Assembly (NCBI RefSeq): GCF_029626175.1
Contig: NZ_JARUBM010000002.1
Location: forward strand, 5,783,001-5,847,000
Length of the DNA: 64,000 nt
Source of the DNA: Micromonospora sp. WMMD1082
GTDB lineage: Bacteria > Actinomycetota > Actinomycetes > Mycobacteriales > Micromonosporaceae
Direction of reading: 5' to 3'
The notes under the pieces were generated by a model that had not been told where the DNA came from, made no database searches, and saw only the letters and a list, made by a program, of their open reading frames with translations. A program made the position numbers and the translations under genes. Shown here piece by piece: positions 58,308 through 64,000 of the stretch. Numbering within the stretch: the stretch's first letter is position 1; each line of letters opens with the position of its first letter.

Positions 58308-58784
58308 CCCCGGCGCGCGCCCGGCCGGGCGTGACCTGACCGTGCCTTGACAGGGCCGTCGGCGGGCCGCAAAGATACTTCCTGCGTGAAGGATCCGGCC
58401 TGGCGTCGGATTCCACCACCCGTCCGACGGCGGACGGGAATTGCCGTCGACTGCGGCCCATTATCGTCAATAATCGTATGCCGGTGCCATTCCGCCGATT
58501 CTCCCCGGCGGGGCACCGGCATTTTCCGTGCCGGCCTTCCAGGTCCGTGCCGGCCAGCGGAAACAGTCAATTGAGCACCGGGAAACATCCGCGCAATGAA
58601 GCGGATCGAAGCTTTCCCTGCCCGATATCCGAATCGCCTCCGGTCGGCGTCCACCCGCCGCTCCGGTAGCGCGCGATGTTCCGACGGACCGCACCGCAGG
58701 TACGCAGATCCGCACTGTCGACACGGGACCGACGTTCGTTCCCGTCAACTGACTGACGTCACACGCGCGACGCAGGGAGAATTG
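58308..58784 (+). promoter_or_regulatory. 477-nt leader region of the urt operon
   Basis: The region holds a promoter-like TTGACA (58347-58352), 18 nt, AAAGAT (58371-58376). An AT-richer patch follows (58459-58475). A strong hairpin comes next, with arms at 58479-58488 and 58512-58521 and an inner CCGCCG/CGGCGG stem, followed by TTTT. Two GAAAC sites with GlnR spacing lie at 58560-58586. GGGAGA (58774-58779) is the urtA ribosome-binding site. Confidence 0.55.
58560..58586 (+). promoter_or_regulatory. candidate GlnR box
   Basis: GAAAC (58560-58564), 6 nt, TTGAG (58571-58575), 6 nt, GAAAC (58582-58586). This is the b-site, a-site, b-site pattern with the 22-nt period of actinobacterial GlnR boxes (gTnAC-n6-GaAAC). 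The distal a-site is poor. Urea uptake genes are common GlnR targets. Confidence 0.5.
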
Positions 58785-60029
58785 ATGACACTGTTCCGGG
58801 GCCGCCGCATCCTGGCGGGTGCCATGACCCTGGTCGCCGCGGCCGCGCTGGCCGCGTGCGGCAGCAAGACCACCGATGGGAACACCGGTGCCGGAGTCAC
58901 CGCCGATGTCTCCGGCGACACCGTCAAGGTGGGCCTGCTCAACTCCCTCTCCGGCACCATGGCCATCAGCGAGGTGACCGTCCGCGACTCGATCACGTTG
59001 GCGATCGAGGAGATCAACGCGGCCGGGGGCGTGCTCGGCAAGAAGATCCAACCCGTCGGCGAGGACGGCGCGTCGGACTGGCCGACCTTCGCCGAGAAGG
59101 CCGAGAAACTGATCCGCGAGGACCGGGTCGCCGCCGTCTTCGGTTGCTGGACCTCGGCCAGCCGCAAGGCCGTCAAGCCCGTCTTCGAGAAGCACAAGGC
59201 GTTGCTGTTCTACCCGGTGCAGTACGAGGGCCTGGAGCAGTCGCCGTACATCTTCTACACCGGCGCCACGACGAACCAGCAGATCGTTCCGGGGCTCGAC
59301 TACCTCAAGGCGCAGGGCGCCACCTCGCTCTACCTCGTCGGTTCCGACTACGTCTTCCCGCGCACCGCCAACAAAATCATCAAGGCGTACGCCGAGGCCA
59401 ACGGGATGCGGGTGTTGGGGGAGGACTACGCCCCGCTGGGCTCCACCGAGTTCGGCACGATCACGAACAAGGTGAAGTCCTCCGGCGCGGACGCAGTCTT
59501 CAACACCCTCAACGGTGACAGCAACGTGGCCTTCTTCAAGGAGTACAAGTCCGCCGGGCTGACCGCCACCAGCATGCCGGTGGTGTCGGTGTCGATCGCC
59601 GAGGAGGAGGTCAAGAGCATCGGCACCCAGTATCTGGAGGGCCAGCTGACCGCCTGGAACTACTACCAGACCACCCCGGGGGCGGCGAACGAGAAGTTCG
59701 TGGCGGCGTACAAGGCCCGCTACGGCGCGGACAAGCCGACCAGCGACCCGATGGAGGCCGCGTACGTCTCGGTCTACCTGTGGAAGGCGATGGTGGAGAA
59801 GGCCGGCACCTTCGACGTGGAGAAGGTCCGGGAGGTCTCCGACGGCATCACCTTCGAGGCGCCCGAGGGTCTGGTCACGGTGGACGGCGCGACCCAGCAC
59901 ATCGCCAAGACGGCCCGCGTCGGCAAGGTCGGCGCGGACGGGCTGATCACCGAGGTCTGGAACTCGGGGCAGCCGATCACCCCCGACCCGTACCTCAAGA
60001 GCTACCCGTGGGCCGGCGGCCTGAGCTGA
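58785..60029 (+). CDS. urtA: urea ABC transporter substrate-binding lipoprotein
   Basis: A 414-residue binding protein. The signal peptide ends in LAAC (Cys near residue 25). [80 protein letters not shown] (abridged), [16 protein letters not shown] and [12 protein letters not shown] are UrtA signatures (urea/short-chain amide type). ATG 58785 follows GGGAGA. It delivers urea to UrtBC. A GlnR-like site lies about 200 nt upstream. Confidence 0.95.
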   Translation: MTLFRGRRILAGAMTLVAAAALAACGSKTTDGNTGAGVTADVSGDTVKVGLLNSLSGTMAISEVTVRDSITLAIEEINAAGGVLGKKIQPVGEDGASDWPTFAEKAEKLIREDRVAAVFGCWTSASRKAVKPVFEKHKALLFYPVQYEGLEQSPYIFYTGATTNQQIVPGLDYLKAQGATSLYLVGSDYVFPRTANKIIKAYAEANGMRVLGEDYAPLGSTEFGTITNKVKSSGADAVFNTLNGDSNVAFFKEYKSAGLTATSMPVVSVSIAEEEVKSIGTQYLEGQLTAWNYYQTTPGAANEKFVAAYKARYGADKPTSDPMEAAYVSVYLWKAMVEKAGTFDVEKVREVSDGITFEAPEGLVTVDGATQHIAKTARVGKVGADGLITEVWNSGQPITPDPYLKSYPWAGGLS

Positions 60030-60102
60030 CCGGAAAGCCCGGGCCCGGGCGGGGCGACGCGTCCCGCCCGGGCCGACCCACCAGCAGTTCGGAGTACGCA
60101 CC

Positions 60103-60990
60103 GTGACAGTCCTCATCGGCCAACTCTTCACCGGCGTCAGCATCGGCGCGGTGCTGCTGCTCATCGCGCTCGGCCTGGCCCTCACCTTCGGCCAGATGGG
60201 CGTGATCAACCTGGCGCACGGCGAGTTCATCATGGCCGGCGCCTACACCACCTACGTCCTGCAGCAGGTGATCACGGCGGCCGGCTGGTCGCTGCTGGTC
60301 GCCCTGCCGGTCGCCTTCGTGGTGGCCGGCGCGATGGGTGTGCTGCTGGAGTTCCTGCTGATCCGCCGCCTCTACGCCCGCCCGCTGGACACGCTGCTGG
60401 TCACCTGGGGGGTGTCGCTGATCCTGCAACAGCTGGCCCGGGACATCTTCGGCAGCCCCAACGTGCAGACCCGCGCCCCGGAGCTGCTCACCAGCAACAT
60501 CGCGCTGCCCGGCGGGATCACCGTGGCCAACAACCGGCTGTTCATCCTCGCCCTGGCGATCGGCGCGGTGGTCGCGCTGACCGTCGCGCTGCGGGCGACG
60601 CCGCTGGGCCGCCGGATCCGGGCCGTGGTGCAGAACCGCGACCTGGCCGCCGTCTCCGGCATCGCCACCGCCCGGGTCGACCGGATGACCTTCTTCATCG
60701 GCTCCGGGCTGGCCGGCATCGCCGGGGTCGCCCTCACCCTGCTCGGGCCGATCGGACCCACCATGGGCACCAACCTGATCATCGACGCCTTCCTGGTCGT
60801 CGTGGTCGGCGGGATCGGCCAGTTCAAGGGGACCGTGATCGTCGCCTTCGCCCTGGGTGTGCTCCAGGCCACCGGCGAGTATCTGACCACCCTCAGCGTC
60901 GCCAAGGTGATGGTCTTCATCGCCATCGTCGCGTTCCTCCAGTGGCGACCCCAGGGCCTGTTCACCCTGCGCACCAGGAGTTTGGCATGA
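60103..60990 (+). CDS. urtB: urea ABC transporter permease UrtB
   Basis: A 295-residue LivH-type permease with about eight helices. LLLIALGLALTFGQMGVINL, AHGEFIMAGAYTTYVLQQ, LVTWGVSLILQQLARDIFGS and NRDLAAVSGIATARVDRMTF match UrtB. The GTG lies 73 nt after urtA. The stop overlaps the urtC ATG (ATGA). With UrtC it forms the membrane channel. Confidence 0.94.
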   Translation: MTVLIGQLFTGVSIGAVLLLIALGLALTFGQMGVINLAHGEFIMAGAYTTYVLQQVITAAGWSLLVALPVAFVVAGAMGVLLEFLLIRRLYARPLDTLLVTWGVSLILQQLARDIFGSPNVQTRAPELLTSNIALPGGITVANNRLFILALAIGAVVALTVALRATPLGRRIRAVVQNRDLAAVSGIATARVDRMTFFIGSGLAGIAGVALTLLGPIGPTMGTNLIIDAFLVVVVGGIGQFKGTVIVAFALGVLQATGEYLTTLSVAKVMVFIAIVAFLQWRPQGLFTLRTRSLA

Positions 60991-62143
60991 CCACCGTCGC
61001 CCGAGATCCCGTCACCGCCGCCGATCCCGCGCCACCGTCGACACCGGCGGCCGGGCCGTCCCGGCACCGGTTCCGCGCCGTCGCCGGCTTCGCCTTCGGT
61101 GCCGCGCTGCTGTTCGCCGTCGCACCGCTGGTGCTCTCCGACTTCCGGCTGTCGCTGCTGGCCAAGTATCTCTGCGTGGCCATGGTCGCGGTCGGCATCG
61201 GCCTGGCCTGGGGGCGCGGCGGCATGCTCGCCCTCGGCCAGGGCGTGTTCTTCGGCCTCGGTGGCTACGCGATGGCCATGCACCTCAAGCTCGCCGACGC
61301 GGGCCCCGGCAACATGCCCGACTTCATGCTGCTGTACGGGCAGCTCGACGAGCTGCCACTGTGGTGGCGGCCGTTCGCCAGCCCGTGGTTCGCCCTACCC
61401 GCCACGGTACTGCTGCCGATGGCGGTCGCCTTCGTGCTCGGCTCGCTGGTCTTCCGCCGCCGGGTCCGGGGCGCCTACTTCGCCATCCTCAGCCAGGCGC
61501 TCGCCGCCGCCATGGTGATCCTGCTGATCGGCCAGCAGGGCACCACCGGCGGCACCAACGGCCTCACCGACATCCAGGGCTTCTTCGGCTACGACCTGGA
61601 CGACCCGGTCAACCAGCGGATGGTCTACTTCATCATCGCCGGCACCCTGCTGGCGTTGCTGGTGCTGACCCGGCACCTGATGCAGAGCCGCTACGGCGAG
61701 CTGCTGGTGGCCGTCCGCGACGGGGAGGAACGGGTCCGCTTCCTCGGGTATGACCCGGCCACCGTCAAGCTCGTCGCGTACGTGGTCGCCGCCGGCATGG
61801 CGGGGCTGGCCGGTGCGCTCTTCGTCCCGGCGGTGGGCATCATCTCGCCGGCGCTGATCGGGATCGTCCCGTCCATCGAGTTCGTCATCGGTGTCGCCGT
61901 CGGAGGCCGGGCCACGCTGCTCGGGCCGGTCCTCGGCGCGGTCGCGGTGGCGTGGGCGCGTACCGCACTGTCGGAACGCTTTCCGGGCGGTTGGACGTAC
62001 CTGCAGGGGTTGCTGTTCGTGGTGGTGGTGGCGTTCCTGCCCGGCGGCCTGGCCTCGCTGATCGGCCTGGCCCGCCGCCGCGCCGGAGAGCCGCCCGGCG
62101 GACTGCGCGGCCGACTGCGGCGGGGCCGGCGGGGGGTGTCCGC

Positions 62144-62147
<4 letters not shown>
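60987..62147 (+). CDS. urtC: urea ABC transporter permease UrtC
   Basis: A 386-residue LivM-type permease with about ten helices and a Pro/Ala-rich cytoplasmic N-terminus (about 35 residues). AVGIGLAWGRGGMLALGQGV, FFGLGGYAMAMHLKL, RGAYFAILSQALAAAM, GGTNGLTDIQGFFGYDLDD and LVAVRDGEERVRFLGYDPAT are UrtC blocks. Starts and stops overlap those of urtB and urtD (ATGA, GTGA). Confidence 0.94.
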
Positions 62148-62913
<766 letters not shown>

Positions 62914-62917
<4 letters not shown>

Positions 62918-63609
62918 TGCTCACCATGCGTGGCGTGCACGCCGGCTACGGGCGCAGCCAGGTGCTGCACGGCGTCGACGTCGAGGTGCCCGGCGACGGG
63001 GTCGCCACGGTGCTCGGCCACAACGGCGCCGGCAAGTCCACCCTGCTGCGGGTGGCCGCCGGTCTGTTGCGGCCCGGCGCGGGAGTGGTCGAACTGGACG
63101 GCGAGGACATCACCCGGCTCGCCCCGCACGACCGGGTCGCCCGGGGGATCGCCTACGTGCCCCAGGGGCAGCAGTGCTTCCCACATCTGACCGCCGCCGA
63201 GAACCTGCGCCTGGTCGCTGACGGTCGCCGGGACGGGGCCGCGGCAACGTCCGACGTGCTGGATCTGTTCCCGGCGCTGCGCCCGCTGCTGCGCCGGCGG
63301 GCCGGGCTGCTCTCCGGGGGCCAGCGCCAGCAGCTGGCCATCGCCCGGGCGCTGATCACCCGGCCCCGGCTGCTGATGCTCGACGAGCCGACCGAGGGCA
63401 TCCAGCCCTCGGTGGTGACCGAGATCCAGGACCGGATCGTGGCGCTGATCGCGCAGACCGGATTCAGCGTGCTCCTCGTCGAGCAGCACCTCGGGTTCGC
63501 GCTTCGGGTGGCCGACCGCTACCACGTGCTGGAGTCGGGCCGGGTCACCTCCGCCGGAGACGGTGGCGCCACGGCGGAACACCGCGTCCGGGAAGCCCTC
63601 GCCGTCTAG
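62914..63609 (+). CDS. urtE: urea ABC transporter ATP-binding protein UrtE
   Basis: A 231-residue LivF-type ATPase. Walker A is LGHNGAGKSTLLRVA, the Q-loop YVPQGQQCFPHLTAAEN (P-Q-G with the UrtE-type QQCFPHL), the signature LLSGGQRQQLAIARAL, Walker B LLMLDEPTEGIQPSVV and the H-loop VLLVEQHLGFAL. The DEPTEGIQPS Walker B is diagnostic of UrtE. Two adjacent ATGs (62914, 62917) follow GGAGGC. It is the last gene of the operon. Confidence 0.94.
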
Positions 63610-63680
63610 CGGTGCTCCGCCCGCCGCGGGCCGGCCAGGGACTTCGACACGGGCCCCTAGCGATCCTTCGCCCGGACAGG

Positions 63681-63725
63681 CAGGGGCCGTCCGGCGGGCG
63701 TGGCGCCAGCCTGGACGGCCCCCTG
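63681..63725. terminator. stem-loop between urtE and the Rieske gene
   Basis: CAGGGGCCGTCC (63681-63692) pairs with GGACGGCCCCCTG (63713-63725, one bulged C) around a 20-nt loop. It is in the gap between convergent genes, so it could end both transcripts. Confidence 0.6.
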
Positions 63726-63779
63726 CGCGGCCCGGGCCTGGGTGGGCCGCGTCATCGTGGTCGCATCGCCCCCTGCGGG

Positions 63780-64000
63780 TCAGGCCAGTCGGATGGCGTC
63801 CCCGTCGACGGTGACGTTCGCGGCGGGCAGCGGCGCACCCGCCGGGCCACTGCGCACCGAACCGTCGGCGATGTCGAACACGCTGTTGTGGCAGGCGCAG
63901 ACGATGGTGCCGTCGGAGACCGAGGTGACCGTGCAACCCTGGTGGGTGCAGGTGGCCGAGTACGCCTTGATGGTCCCCTCGGTCGGTTGGGTCACCACCA
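63780..64000 (-). CDS. Rieske [2Fe-2S] protein, C-terminal fragment (runs off right edge)
   Basis: About 73 codons, read leftwards from beyond the window. The cluster-binding motifs are CTHQGCTV (C-x-H) and CACHNSVFD (C-x-x-H), the two halves of a Rieske 2Fe-2S site. A disulfide pair is also present as in cytochrome bc-type Rieske domains (the second Cys of each motif). ADGSVRSGPAGAPLPAANV leads to the end of the fold. The N-terminus, and so any Tat signal, is outside the window. Confidence 0.85.
   Translation of the reverse strand, partial: VVTQPTEGTIKAYSATCTHQGCTVTSVSDGTIVCACHNSVFDIADGSVRSGPAGAPLPAANVTVDGDAIRLA

Overview
The window is very GC-rich (about 73 percent), with frequent GTG and TTG starts and dense ATGA/GTGA stop-start overlaps. 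It carries pafA, pafB and pafC of the Pup-proteasome system, a twin-arginine translocase, a HelY-type helicase, a SAM-IV riboswitch and many leaderless promoters. Together these point to an actinobacterium, most likely the family Micromonosporaceae (Micromonospora-like). The sequence looks chromosomal. I see no insertion sequences, prophage, CRISPR array, rRNA or tRNA.

Layout. 0-6 kb: a cell-surface polysaccharide block. The dTDP-rhamnose genes rmlB and rmlD run leftwards with a DUF2304 protein, two family 2 glycosyltransferases and a flippase-like protein; rmlA and rmlC run rightwards. 6-19 kb: a conserved actinobacterial core block, pafA - DUF3866 - pafB - pafC - tatA - tatC - helY, with a secreted CBM2 protein, a lipid kinase and a HAD phosphatase between. 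19-23.4 kb: an MHYT sensor, an orphan antitoxin-like protein, smpB and a large membrane alpha/beta-hydrolase. 23.4-31.3 kb: sulfur metabolism: a YeiH-type exporter behind a cysteine-attenuator-like leader peptide, a methanethiol oxidase with a membrane partner, and alkanesulfonate uptake and desulfonation (ssuABC and ssuD). 31.3-46 kb: mixed housekeeping and accessory genes (NUDIX, glycogen-debranching-like enzyme, SCP2 protein, DksA/TraR zinc finger, anti-sigma-like ATPase, SDR with Baeyer-Villiger monooxygenase, acyltransferase, glycerol kinase, secreted metallophosphoesterase, TetR with an ABC-2 exporter). 46-49 kb: a polar amino-acid ABC transporter whose leader carries a SAM-IV riboswitch followed by a small cysteine-containing leader ORF. 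49-54 kb: urease operon ureABCFGD. 54-58 kb: small regulators (MerR with a quinone oxidoreductase, MarR with a signal-less UrtA-like receptor). 58.3-63.6 kb: urea ABC transporter urtABCDE with a GlnR-like site upstream. The right edge cuts a Rieske protein.

How the genes work together. Two nutrient themes dominate. For sulfur, two separate transcription units carry leader peptides with the same RR-x-V-D-x-M-R-V core. Two units also share a 25-26 bp motif (upstream of the YeiH operon and between ssuA and ssuD). The amino-acid ABC operon adds a SAM-IV riboswitch, so it is probably a methionine or cystine importer. For nitrogen, Urt imports urea and Ure hydrolyses it; a MarR regulator and a cytoplasmic UrtA-like protein lie between the two operons and may sense urea or amides.

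A further genome-style feature is a set of at least fourteen genes whose start codon lies 6 to 8 nt after a TANNNT -10 box, the geometry of leaderless transcription. Several palindromes with GATC at the outer end of their arms lie between or at the ends of genes.
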